A stretch of DNA of 14,312 bases from CAZAPG01 sp964486935 (lineage in GTDB: Bacteria; Chloroflexota; Anaerolineae; 4572-78; J111). Shown in pieces: positions 1-6,890 of this stretch. The first letter of the stretch is position 1, and each line of letters starts with the position of its first letter. The translations under genes were made by a program, and so were the position numbers. The DNA is taken from positions 1 to 14,312 of the forward strand of contig CAZAPG010000084.1 in assembly GCA_964486935.1 (NCBI GenBank). The letters are read 5' to 3'. The notes under the pieces are model-generated. The model was not told where the DNA came from. It saw nothing but the letters and a program-made list of their open reading frames with translations, and did not search any database.

Positions 1-46
1 TATAGAACTTCGTCGTCAGCCCTTTCACCTCCAATAATCCCGCCAT
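1..46 (-). CDS. Peptide/nickel-type ABC transporter ATP-binding protein, N-terminal fragment (partial)
   Basis: Read on the minus strand, an ATG at 46-44 opens a frame that stays open to the window edge and gives 15 residues, MAGLLEVKGLTTKFY. A perfect AGGAGG Shine-Dalgarno (read on minus, 58-53) lies 6 nt before the ATG, which supports a real start. The LLEVKGLTTKFY pattern is the usual first beta strand of DppD/OppD-type ATPases of the oligopeptide/dipeptide (PepT) ABC family, just before the A-loop aromatic. The Walker motifs lie outside the window, so the family call rests on a short stretch. The gene is divergent from the amino-acid catabolic operon and shares its regulatory region. An importer of peptides or modified amino acids would fit, but this is inference. 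Confidence 0.6.
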   Translation of the reverse strand, partial: MAGLLEVKGLTTKFY

Positions 47-145
47 AAATCGCCTCCTGTCTGAAAATCAGGTTTTCATTCCTTGTTGCTGCCGCAGGAA
101 TTATTACACCCGCTTATATTTAAGCTCGATAATCAGCCGACCATC

Positions 146-164
146 AAAATGGTATGACCATTTT
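146..164. promoter_or_regulatory. GntR/FadR-type operator O1
   Basis: This is a perfect palindrome with 8-bp arms and a 3-bp centre: AAAATGGT-ATG-ACCATTTT. The TGGT-N3-ACCA core is typical of operators bound by FadR-subfamily (FCD-domain) GntR repressors. It begins 12 bp downstream of the minus-strand -10 box (177-182), so a bound protein would sit at or just after the transcription start of the ABC-transporter unit. Confidence 0.75.
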
Positions 165-176
165 ACATTTTGGTCG

Positions 177-205
177 ATTATAGATTACATCTTTTCTGCC
201 GTCAA
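177..205 (-). promoter_or_regulatory. Sigma70-type promoter for the ABC transporter unit
   Basis: Read on the minus strand, TTGACG (205-200) and TATAAT (182-177) are separated by exactly 17 bp. Transcription should begin near 170, giving a leader of about 125 nt before the ATG at 46. The element mirrors the plus-strand promoter at 246-274 exactly about position 225.5. Confidence 0.75.
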
Positions 206-208
206 TTA

Positions 209-222
209 TTGCCAACCGGCAA
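209..222. repeat. Small inverted repeat between the divergent -35 boxes
   Basis: TTGCC-AACC-GGCAA is a perfect 5-bp-arm inverted repeat in the 40 bp between the two -35 boxes. A further TGGCAA at 226-231 can pair with TTGCCA at 209-214. It could be a site for a second regulator or an activator, but nothing in the sequence names one, and short repeats of this kind can arise by chance. Confidence 0.3.
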
Positions 223-245
223 AAATGGCAACCACGCCCAACAAA

Positions 246-274
246 TTGACGGTGAGACATTTGTGTAATATAAT
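246..274 (+). promoter_or_regulatory. Sigma70-type promoter for the amino-acid catabolic operon
   Basis: TTGACG (246-251) and TATAAT (269-274) are separated by 17 bp, close to a consensus housekeeping promoter. The start site is expected near 281, about 47 nt before the chosen ATG at 328. The palindrome O2 (286-308) follows directly and would cover the initially transcribed region. Confidence 0.8.
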
Positions 275-285
275 TCATAAAAATT

Positions 286-308
286 GTCAAATGGTAAGAC
301 CATTTGAC
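286..308. promoter_or_regulatory. GntR/FadR-type operator O2
   Basis: This is a perfect palindrome with 10-bp arms: GTCAAATGGT-AAG-ACCATTTGAC. It shares the AAATGGT-N3-ACCATTT core with O1 and differs in the three central bases. It starts 11 bp after the -10 box, the mirror of the O1 position to within 1 bp. A FadR-subfamily GntR repressor is the most likely ligand. No regulator gene is in the window. Confidence 0.8.
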
Positions 309-327
309 TATGATTCGAGGGCTGAGG

Positions 328-1365
328 ATGTCTACTATCGACTTGAGGTCTGACGCAATTACCCGGCCCACCGAAGCGATGTGGGCGGCAATGAGTCAGG
401 CCCAACTGGGCTGGGCGCTGGCCGGCGAGGACAGTTCGGTCAACCAGCTTGAAACTTACGCCGCCAAACTGTCCGGCAAAGAGGCCGCCCTGTTTACGCC
501 CACCGGCAGTATGGCCAACCTGGTTGCCCTGATGACGCATACGCGCCGGGGCGAACAGGTCATCGCCGAGGCTTCGTCGCATATTTTGTGGTCCGAAGAG
601 TGGGGTTTTGCCTACATCTGCGGGGTTGCGCCCCGGCCCATTGCCGGAGTTTTGGGCGCAATGACGCCGGACGCCATCGAGGCCGCCATTCAGGATAAAC
701 GTTTTTCCCATCGGCCCCCAACCTGCCTGATTTGTCTGGAAAACACCCACAACGCCGCCGGCGGAACCATTATTGACAATCAGCAAACCGCGGCTATTAC
801 CAGCCTCGCCGCCCGCTACCAGATTCCGGTTCACATGGACGGCGTTAGAATTTTTAATGCCTGCGTCGCCCTGGGCCAAAGCTTGCAGCAACTGGTCGCC
901 AACGTGGATAGCGTGACCGTGGGCTTAAATAAAGGACTGAGCGCGCCCGCCGGCGCGTTGCTGTGCGGGTCTAAAAATTTTATTGAGCGCAGCCGGGTAA
1001 ACCTGCGCCGCCTGGGCGGGCAGAGCATCCACCAGGCCGGTATTCTGGCCGCCGCCGGATTGGTCGCTCTTAAAGAGATGCCGGCTCAACTCAGCCAGGA
1101 CCATCGCCGGGCCAAAACTCTGGCCGCCGAACTGGCCCGGATTAACGGCCTGCGGGTAAATCTGGACACGGTGCAAACCAATATTGTTATGGCCCGCCTG
1201 GAAAAAACGCCGGCCCAAACCCTGCTCAACCGGCTGGCCCAGGCAGACATCCGGGCCTACGAATACGCCGTGGATACGGTTCGTTTTGTAACCCACCGCC
1301 ACGTCACCGATGCCGATATCGAGCGGGTGATTGCAACCACCAAAACTTCTATGGAAAAAATGTAA
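328..1365 (+). CDS. Threonine-aldolase-like PLP enzyme (beta-hydroxy-amino-acid lyase)
   Basis: A 345-residue fold-type I PLP enzyme of the low-specificity threonine aldolase family, close to the usual 330-350 length. It should cleave beta-hydroxy amino acids such as threonine to glycine plus an aldehyde in the cytoplasm. Visible landmarks are the N-terminal DLRSDAITRPTEAM, the EDSSVN segment (34-39), H85 at the cofactor-stacking position, HMDGVR (169-174, with D171 for the pyridine nitrogen), the probable Schiff-base lysine K202 in LNKGLSAPAG, and FVTHRHVT near the end. DGVR replaces the commoner DGAR. I chose ATG 328 because GAGG at 317-320 is well spaced from it and the family motif starts at once. 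Earlier in-frame starts (304, 310) fall in or next to operator O2. It is the first gene of a four-gene operon, with 20 bp to the next gene. The true substrate could be another hydroxy amino acid. Confidence 0.85.
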   Translation: MSTIDLRSDAITRPTEAMWAAMSQAQLGWALAGEDSSVNQLETYAAKLSGKEAALFTPTGSMANLVALMTHTRRGEQVIAEASSHILWSEEWGFAYICGVAPRPIAGVLGAMTPDAIEAAIQDKRFSHRPPTCLICLENTHNAAGGTIIDNQQTAAITSLAARYQIPVHMDGVRIFNACVALGQSLQQLVANVDSVTVGLNKGLSAPAGALLCGSKNFIERSRVNLRRLGGQSIHQAGILAAAGLVALKEMPAQLSQDHRRAKTLAAELARINGLRVNLDTVQTNIVMARLEKTPAQTLLNRLAQADIRAYEYAVDTVRFVTHRHVTDADIERVIATTKTSMEKM

Positions 1366-1385
1366 TCAAGAGAGGGGGGTCATTT

Positions 1386-2555
1386 ATGGAAAAAACTGCC
1401 GATGCGGTTGTGATTGGCGGCGGGATTATGGGGGCCAGCGCGGCCCATTTTTTGGCCAAAAAAGGCTTTGGTAAAATTGTGCTGCTGGAAAAACGCAGGC
1501 TGGCTGCCGTAAGCACCGGCCATTCTGCCGCCGTGGTGCGCACGTTCTACTCCAACTCGCTCACCATCAAGCTGGCCCTCCGGGCGCTGCAGATGTTTGA
1601 GAATGATTTGGACGAATTGGGCGGCGACACCAATTTTAGACAAATTGGCTACCTGTGCCTGTTAGGTGAGCGCGCGGCTCACGCCGGGCGGCAGGTGATG
1701 CAGCTTGAGCAAAACCTGGGGGCCGAGGCGCTGGAACTCTCGCCGGATGAAGTTAGCAAGATTATGCCGCAACTCAATATTGACGACCTGGTCGGCGGCA
1801 TTTTAGAACCGCGCTCCGGCTACGTTGACCCCACCCAAACCACCCAAATTCTGGTCAACCGGGCCGCCGGCTGGGGGTTGAGAGCCTACGAAGATATTGG
1901 AGTTACCGCCATTCGGCTGGCAGGCAACCGCGTCGCCGGCGTTGAAACCGAGCGGGGCGCTATCGACGCGCCGGTGGTGATTAACGCCGCCGGGCCGTGG
2001 GGCCGCCAATTGGGTCTGTCCATCGGGTTGAACTACTCGCTCCGCTGGAGCCGCGAAAGCGATTTGATTCTGCGGATGCCGGCCGATTTCAAACAATTCC
2101 CGGTCATCTCCGACCCCAACCTGCGCATCTACCTGCGGCCCGATGGCAACGACAACCTGTTGGCCGGGCTGGGCGCGCCCAAAGATGTCGAGCCGCTGGA
2201 CATCGACGACTATGACCCCAACCTTGACCCTAAAACCCGCCGCCGCATCGAGCAGGGCATTTTCAAACGGGTGCCGGCGCTGCAACAGGCCGGGTACGTT
2301 AACGGCTGGGCCTCAATTTACACCGTCACCGATGACTGGCATCCGCTGGTGGGGCCGGAGCCGGAAGTGGAAGGCTACTACGCCTTTTTTGGCGGCAGCG
2401 GCCACGGCTTCAAACTGGGGCCGCCTCTGGGCGAGGCGCTGAGCGATATCATCACCGGCAGAACCCCGGCCATCGACATTCGCCCGCTGCGGCCCAATCG
2501 CTTTGCTGAGGGCGAGGTTTTCACCTCGGCCTGGGGCGGCGGCAACCGCGCTTAA
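1386..2555 (+). CDS. FAD-dependent oxidoreductase, sarcosine oxidase beta / D-amino-acid oxidase (DAO) family
   Basis: A 389-residue DAO-family flavoprotein that should oxidise a secondary amine or amino acid, possibly sarcosine, an N-methyl amino acid or a D-amino acid. The Rossmann motif VVIGGGIMG has its GxGxxG at 11-16, with the ribose-binding E35 at the end of the second strand. STGHSAAVVRT (43-53) and the second FAD segment VINAAGPW (198-205) follow. The closing GGSGHGFKLGP (336-346) is typical of the SoxB-like branch. In monomeric sarcosine oxidase a cysteine in a CMYT motif holds FAD covalently. The matching segment here reads ASIYT, with Ser310, so covalent attachment by that route is unlikely. 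A GA-rich ribosome site (1371-1379) precedes the ATG. The gene lies between the aldolase and the hydantoinase-like gene. The amine substrate cannot be fixed from sequence, and a dehydrogenase rather than an oxidase is possible. Confidence 0.8.
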   Translation: MEKTADAVVIGGGIMGASAAHFLAKKGFGKIVLLEKRRLAAVSTGHSAAVVRTFYSNSLTIKLALRALQMFENDLDELGGDTNFRQIGYLCLLGERAAHAGRQVMQLEQNLGAEALELSPDEVSKIMPQLNIDDLVGGILEPRSGYVDPTQTTQILVNRAAGWGLRAYEDIGVTAIRLAGNRVAGVETERGAIDAPVVINAAGPWGRQLGLSIGLNYSLRWSRESDLILRMPADFKQFPVISDPNLRIYLRPDGNDNLLAGLGAPKDVEPLDIDDYDPNLDPKTRRRIEQGIFKRVPALQQAGYVNGWASIYTVTDDWHPLVGPEPEVEGYYAFFGGSGHGFKLGPPLGEALSDIITGRTPAIDIRPLRPNRFAEGEVFTSAWGGGNRA

Positions 2556-2570
2556 AACAGGGAGCAGAAA

Positions 2571-4322
2571 ATGACAGCCACCCCAACCAGCGCCATTGAC
2601 CCGATTACCCGCGAAATTATTCAAAACGCCCTGGCCGCCGCCGCCGATGAAATGGCCCTGGCCCTTTATCGCACCGCCTACTCCACCATTGTGCGCGACT
2701 GCCTGGATTACTCCACCTCGCTGTGCAACGCCAGGGGCGAGATGATTGCCCAGGGCGTCACCATTCCGCTGCACCTGGGATCGGTGCCCTTTGCGCTGGA
2801 AACGCTGTTTAAAAAATTTGGCAATGACATCCAGCCCGGCGACGTGTTTATTCTCAACGACCCCTTTGACGGCGGGATGCACATCCCCGATATTTTTATC
2901 GTCAAGCCGATTTTTTGGGAGGAGCGGCGGGTCGCCTTTGCCGTCAGCACCGCCCATCACCTGGATTTGGGCGGGCGACTGCCCGGCAGCTCCGCTTGCG
3001 ACAACACCGAAATTTTTCAGGATGGCTTCCGCATCCCCTGGCTTAAGCTGTATCGCCAGGGCGCGCCCGACGAAACGCTCTTTACTTTGCTGCGGGCCAA
3101 CGTGCGCGTCCCCCAAATGACAATTGGCGACGTGCGGGCGCAACTGGCCGCCTGCCACATCGGCGAGCGGGCCATTCACGATATCATCCGCCGCTACGGG
3201 CCGGATACGTTCATCACCTGCGCCGATGAATTGATTGACTACACCGAGCGGCTGGTGCGGGCCGAAATTGCCGGTTGGCCCGACGGCAGTCACACCTTCA
3301 CCGATTATCTGGACAGCGACGGCGTCGGCGGGCCGCCCACCCGCATTCAGGTAACGCTCACGGTTAAAGGCGACGCGCTGACCGCCGATTTCAGCGGCAG
3401 TTCGCCCCAGGTGCGCGGCGCGTTGAACAGCACCCTCTCCTTCACCGCCTCGGTGGTGGCGCTGTGCGTGCGGGCCGTGCTGCAAGAGGACATCCCCAAC
3501 ACCGCCGGCATGTTCCGCCCGCTCAACATTATTGCGCCTTCGGGCACGGTGGTCAACGTAGAGATGCCGGGCGCCTCCTCCATGCGGGGCGTGACCGGCT
3601 TCCGCATGGCCGACACGGTCTTTGGCGCGCTGGCCGGGCTGCTGCCGGAGCGGGTGCTGGCCGCCGGCGAGGGCGGCAACACGCTGGTCATCATTGGCGG
3701 GCAGCGGCCCAACAAGTCGCCCTACGTTTATTATGAATTGCTCTCCGGCACCTGGGGCGCGCGCCCGGACCGCGACGGCAACGACGGCCTGTGCAACCCG
3801 GCCAACGTGGCCAGCAACATCCCCGTTGAGCAGGCCGAGGCCGAATATCCGGTGCGGGTGGAGCGGTACGGGCTGGTGCGCGACAGCGGCGGCGCGGGCA
3901 AATTCAGGGGCGGGCTGGCCATCGAGCGGGAGTGGCGGCTGCTCTCCGGCCAGGCTCACCTGGCCATCCGCTCCGACCGGCGCGACCACCTGCCCTACGG
4001 CCTGTACGGCGGCAAGCCCGGCACGCCTTCAATTAACATTCTCCACGCGGCCGCCGGCAGCGAAGAGCAAATTCTGCCAACAATGATTTCAACCACAATG
4101 GCCGCCGGGCAGCGCATCTATCACAAGCAGGCCGGGGGCGGCGGCTGGGGCGACCCGCTACAGCGCGACCCCGCCGCCGTGGCCCTGGATGTCAAAAACG
4201 ACAAGGTCTCGGCGGCGGCGGCGCGGGAGCAGTACGGGGTGGCGCTTAACGCCTCCACCCTGGCCGTAGACCTGGCCGCCACCGAATCGCTGCGCCGGCA
4301 ACTGCGCCAGGCCCGCCCGTGA
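2571..4322 (+). CDS. Hydantoinase B / oxoprolinase family protein (HyuB-like)
   Basis: 583 residues, full length for the HyuB family (N-methylhydantoinase B, acetone-carboxylase alpha, C-terminal half of 5-oxoprolinase). Family marks include the opening DPITREIIQNAL, RDCLDYSTSLCN (42-53), PGDVFILNDPFDGGMH (89-104, a conserved acidic/His segment), AHHLDLGGRLPGS (128-140), GNDGLCNPANV further on, and GGAGKFRGG. Members usually work with a HyuA ATPase subunit to open hydantoin or oxoproline-type rings at the cost of ATP. No HyuA gene is present between 328 and 14312. The start ATG 2571 has GGGAG about 8 nt upstream, and 15 bp separate it from the FAD gene. Its TGA overlaps the next ATG by one base, so translational coupling is likely. 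The operon context suggests a cyclic or N-substituted amino-acid derivative as substrate, which is inference. Confidence 0.88.
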   Translation: MTATPTSAIDPITREIIQNALAAAADEMALALYRTAYSTIVRDCLDYSTSLCNARGEMIAQGVTIPLHLGSVPFALETLFKKFGNDIQPGDVFILNDPFDGGMHIPDIFIVKPIFWEERRVAFAVSTAHHLDLGGRLPGSSACDNTEIFQDGFRIPWLKLYRQGAPDETLFTLLRANVRVPQMTIGDVRAQLAACHIGERAIHDIIRRYGPDTFITCADELIDYTERLVRAEIAGWPDGSHTFTDYLDSDGVGGPPTRIQVTLTVKGDALTADFSGSSPQVRGALNSTLSFTASVVALCVRAVLQEDIPNTAGMFRPLNIIAPSGTVVNVEMPGASSMRGVTGFRMADTVFGALAGLLPERVLAAGEGGNTLVIIGGQRPNKSPYVYYELLSGTWGARPDRDGNDGLCNPANVASNIPVEQAEAEYPVRVERYGLVRDSGGAGKFRGGLAIEREWRLLSGQAHLAIRSDRRDHLPYGLYGGKPGTPSINILHAAAGSEEQILPTMISTTMAAGQRIYHKQAGGGGWGDPLQRDPAAVALDVKNDKVSAAAAREQYGVALNASTLAVDLAATESLRRQLRQARP

Positions 4323-5944
4323 TGATTGAGTGCGATTTGCTCATTCGCGGCGGCAGCGTGGTTGATGGCCGCGGCGCGCCGCCCTTTGCGGCCGATATCG
4401 CCATAAAAAATGGCCGTATTGCGGCAGTCGGCAAAATTGACGCGCCGGCAGAGACGCCCGCGCTGTCGGCAGCGGGATTGCTGGTTGCGCCCGGTTTTAT
4501 CGACATTCACAGCCACTCTGATTTTACTTTGCTGGTTGACCCGCGCGCCGTCAGTTCCGTAACGCAAGGCGTCACCCTGGAAGTGGTGGGCAATTGCGGC
4601 CACGGCTGCGCTCCCATTGCTCCGGCCCACACCCACCTGTTCCCGATGAATATTTACGGCTACCGGCCCGATTACCCGCTCAACTGGCGCTCGATGGCCG
4701 ATTATTTGGAGCGGCTGGAGGCCGGGCGGCCGGCGGTCAACGTAGTCAGCCTGGCCCCCAACGGTAATCTGCGGCTGGCCGTGGCCGGGCTGGTGGAGCG
4801 CCCCTCAACCCCGGACGAATTGAAACAGATGAAAAAGCTGCTGGCTCAAAGTCTGGAGGAGGGCGCTTTTGGCTTTTCCACCGGGCTGGAGTACGGGCCG
4901 GAGCGGGGCTGCACCGAGGCCGAAATAGTCGCGCTGAGCCGGGTAACGGCAAACGCCGGAGGAATTTACGCCACCCACACCCGCAACCGCGCCGGCGAAG
5001 CCGTTGAAACCATCGCCGAGGCCATCCGCACGGCCGCCGCCGCGCAGACGCCGCTGCAAATCTCGCACATTTCCGTGGTGGCCCGGCTGGTGGATGACGG
5101 CGGCTGGGCCGTGGCGCAGGCCCTGGAGCAGGTGGAACTGGCGCGGGCGCGGGGCCAGGATGTCAGCTTTGACATGCACACCCGACTGTTTGGCACCACC
5201 AATCTGAGCGCGGCCCTGCCGCCCTGGGCGCTGGAAGGGGACCCATCGGCCATTGCCAAACGGCTGCGAGACGCAGCGACGCGCCGGGAACTGAGGCAAT
5301 ACGGCAGCATCATCACCGCGCTGGCGCGGGGCGACTGGCGCAACATTGTTATTTTTGACAGCATCGCCCGGCCGGAGCTGGCCCAGCGCAGCATTGCCGA
5401 TATCAGCCAGGCGCAGGGCGTTGACCCTTTTGAGGCCATTTACGACCTGCTGCTGGCCGAGCAGGAGGCGGGGCAGAGTTTGCACAGCCTGATGATTATT
5501 GCCACCACATATCGCGCCGAAGATTTGCGGGCCGCCTTTGCCCACCCCGATTGCATGATTGGCTCCGACGCCACGGCCCTGGCCCCGGACGGCCCGCTGG
5601 CCGGAACCTCGTTTCACGGGGCTTACACCTGGGCCGCCTGGTTTTACCGCCACTTTGTGCGCGACACCCGAATGCTGACGGTTCAGGAGGCCGTGCGCCG
5701 GCTGACCTGGCTGCCGGCAAGCCGGTTGGGGCTAACCGACCGGGGCGTGATTCAGCCGGGGGCCTGGGCCGATTTGGCCATCTTTGACCCGGCCACCTTT
5801 GGCGAGCGGGGCACCACCTTTGAACCCAACCAACTGGCGACCGGTATGCGCCACGTGCTGGTCAACGGCGAAATTACGCTGAAAGAGGGTCAATTGACCG
5901 GCCAACGCGGCGGGCGCGTGCTGCGCCGAAACCAGAGCCTTTAA
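4322..5944 (+). CDS. N-acyl-D-amino-acid deacylase (D-aminoacylase), amidohydrolase superfamily
   Basis: A 540-residue metal-dependent amidohydrolase of the D-aminoacylase branch, which removes the acyl group from N-acyl-D-amino acids. The metal and catalytic residues are visible: H63 and H65 in DIHSHSD, C92 in EVVGNCG (the cysteine ligand typical of D-aminoacylases), H219 in ATHTRNR, H249 in QISHI and D416 in IGSDA. The N-terminal LLIRGGSVVDGRG and the C-terminal GVIQPGAWADLAIFDP are the usual small beta-sandwich parts. An in-frame GTG at 4319 is possible, but ATG 4322 is preferred because it gives the compact TGATG junction with the gene before. It is the last gene of the operon. Its product, a free D-amino acid, would be a reasonable substrate for the upstream DAO-family oxidoreductase. 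A related D-hydantoinase-like or other amide specificity cannot be excluded. Confidence 0.88.
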   Translation: MIECDLLIRGGSVVDGRGAPPFAADIAIKNGRIAAVGKIDAPAETPALSAAGLLVAPGFIDIHSHSDFTLLVDPRAVSSVTQGVTLEVVGNCGHGCAPIAPAHTHLFPMNIYGYRPDYPLNWRSMADYLERLEAGRPAVNVVSLAPNGNLRLAVAGLVERPSTPDELKQMKKLLAQSLEEGAFGFSTGLEYGPERGCTEAEIVALSRVTANAGGIYATHTRNRAGEAVETIAEAIRTAAAAQTPLQISHISVVARLVDDGGWAVAQALEQVELARARGQDVSFDMHTRLFGTTNLSAALPPWALEGDPSAIAKRLRDAATRRELRQYGSIITALARGDWRNIVIFDSIARPELAQRSIADISQAQGVDPFEAIYDLLLAEQEAGQSLHSLMIIATTYRAEDLRAAFAHPDCMIGSDATALAPDGPLAGTSFHGAYTWAAWFYRHFVRDTRMLTVQEAVRRLTWLPASRLGLTDRGVIQPGAWADLAIFDPATFGERGTTFEPNQLATGMRHVLVNGEITLKEGQLTGQRGGRVLRRNQSL

Positions 5945-5967
5945 ACGACAGGGCGCGGGTTGTCGTT
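5944..5967 (+). other. Weak hairpin after the catabolic operon
   Basis: AACGACA (5944-5950) and TGTCGTT (5961-5967) form a 7-bp stem with a 10-nt loop that begins in the stop codon of the deacylase gene. No T-run follows, so this is not a classical intrinsic terminator. It may stabilise the 3' end or act with Rho. Confidence 0.3.
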
Positions 5968-5980
5968 ACTACCGCCTGTC

Positions 5981-6010
5981 TTGCGCCTTTCCCATCCCAG
6001 ATGATACAAT
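5981..6010 (+). promoter_or_regulatory. Candidate promoter of the corrinoid module
   Basis: TTGCGC (5981-5986) and TACAAT (6005-6010) are separated by 18 bp. The -35 box is a partial match and the -10 box a good one. A start near 6017 would give a leader of about 200 nt before the corrinoid-protein ATG at 6218. Confidence 0.45.
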
Positions 6011-6047
6011 CTCAACCAGAAACTATTATCAAGCAGCGTACATGGTC

Positions 6048-6165
6048 GCTGAAAATTCCAAAAGCTTGCCCACTTTTTGAATTTTCAGCCGAGTGAAGTA
6101 ATCTATGGGGCAAGAAGCAGGTTTTCCATTTGTTTTGCCGGCCAGGCGAATATTTGTGGAAAATC
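6048..6165 (+). ncRNA. Candidate structured 5' leader (pseudoknot plus hairpin) before the corrinoid gene
   Basis: Three pairings are visible. Stem A is a perfect 11-bp pair, GCTGAAAATTC (6048-6058) with GAATTTTCAGC (6079-6089). Stem B pairs CTTGCCC (6065-6071), which lies inside the loop of stem A, with GGGCAAG (6108-6114) beyond it: an H-type pseudoknot layout. Stem C pairs GGTTTTCCA (6120-6128) with TGGAAAATC (6157-6165), with one G-U pair, and carries an inner stem at 6134-6139/6145-6150. I could not match it to a known riboswitch; the conserved B12-box of cobalamin riboswitches was not found. A regulatory role is inference. Confidence 0.4.
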
Positions 6166-6217
6166 CGAGCACATGGCAAATGAGAAAAATTTATCTATTG
6201 CTTTTTTAGGAGGTCAA

Positions 6218-6877
6218 ATGAGTCGAGCGGAAGAAATACTGGATGGGTTGTACGAACACACCCTCAACGGCGAAGCCGAACCCGTAGTGCAACTAACCAA
6301 CGAAGGGCTGGCGATGGGCATGGACCCGATGGTGCTGTTGTTTGACGCCATGATCCCCGCCCTCGAAGAAGTAGGCCGTCTCTTTGAAATTGGCGAATAC
6401 TTTGTGCCCGAAATGCTCATCTCGGCCCGGGCGATGGCCGGCGCGATGGACATTCTCAAACCGCTGATTGCCCAAACCGGAGCCAAACCGATTGGCACCT
6501 TTGTGATGGGTACGGTCAAGGGCGACATCCACGACATTGGCAAAAACCTGTGCAACATTATGTTGGAGGGGGCCGGCTTTCAGGTGATTGATTTGGGAGT
6601 CAACGTGCCGCCGGAGAAATTTGTAGAAGCCATAAAGACTCACCAGCCGCAGGCCGTGGGCATGAGCGCCTTTTTGACCACCACCATGCCTATGTTCAAA
6701 ACCAACATCGAAGCGATTGCCGCCGCCGGGCTGCGAGGACAGGTAAAGATTTTAGTCGGCGGCGCGCCCGTAACCCAGGAATATTGCGATACTGTAGGCG
6801 CCGACGGCTTTGCGCCCGATGCCAGCTCGTGCGTGCGGCTGACCAAAAAGCTGATAGGCGTGGCCGAAACTGCCTGA
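6218..6877 (+). CDS. Methyl-carrier corrinoid protein (MtbC/MtgC-like, B12-binding)
   Basis: A 219-residue stand-alone corrinoid protein of the family that shuttles methyl groups between a substrate methyltransferase and a tetrahydrofolate or CoM methyltransferase. Residues about 1-88 form the helical cap domain, with PALEEVGRLFEIGEYFVPEM typical of it. From about 90 the Rossmann B12 domain shows GDIHDIG (102-108) with H105 as the lower axial cobalt ligand, then MSAFLTTT and VGGAPV. The start is ATG 6218: AGGAGG lies at 6208-6213, 4 nt upstream, and family homology begins there. Upstream in-frame starts (6077 TTG, 6173 ATG) would translate the structured leader and add no recognisable domain. 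The next gene follows after 13 bp. The methyl donor could be a methylamine, glycine betaine or an O-methyl compound; sequence alone does not say which. Confidence 0.9.
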   Translation: MSRAEEILDGLYEHTLNGEAEPVVQLTNEGLAMGMDPMVLLFDAMIPALEEVGRLFEIGEYFVPEMLISARAMAGAMDILKPLIAQTGAKPIGTFVMGTVKGDIHDIGKNLCNIMLEGAGFQVIDLGVNVPPEKFVEAIKTHQPQAVGMSAFLTTTMPMFKTNIEAIAAAGLRGQVKILVGGAPVTQEYCDTVGADGFAPDASSCVRLTKKLIGVAETA

Positions 6878-6890
6878 CCAGGAGTAGCTT

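Noticed and set aside
144..371. Minus-strand 75-codon frame across the divergent promoter region
   Set aside because: It overlaps both promoters, both operators and the start of the aldolase gene, has no ribosome site, and shows no domain.
2313..3989. Long minus-strand open frame (558 codons) opposite the hydantoinase-like gene
   Set aside because: It lies antisense to two well-supported genes and its translation is low-complexity and rich in Gly/Ala/Gln/His, as expected from GC-rich codon bias. No family motif is visible.
4805..5653. Minus-strand open frame of 282 codons opposite the deacylase gene
   Set aside because: The deacylase has all its metal ligands in the plus frame; the antisense translation is low-complexity without motifs.
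6077..6217. N-terminal extension of the corrinoid protein from a TTG or ATG upstream
   Set aside because: AGGAGG sits directly before ATG 6218, where family homology begins. The upstream segment is better explained as a structured leader.
6017..6217. Cobalamin riboswitch
   Set aside because: Tempting because the downstream protein binds B12, but I could not find the conserved B12-box or the other typical conserved segments. Only a generic structured-leader call is supported.
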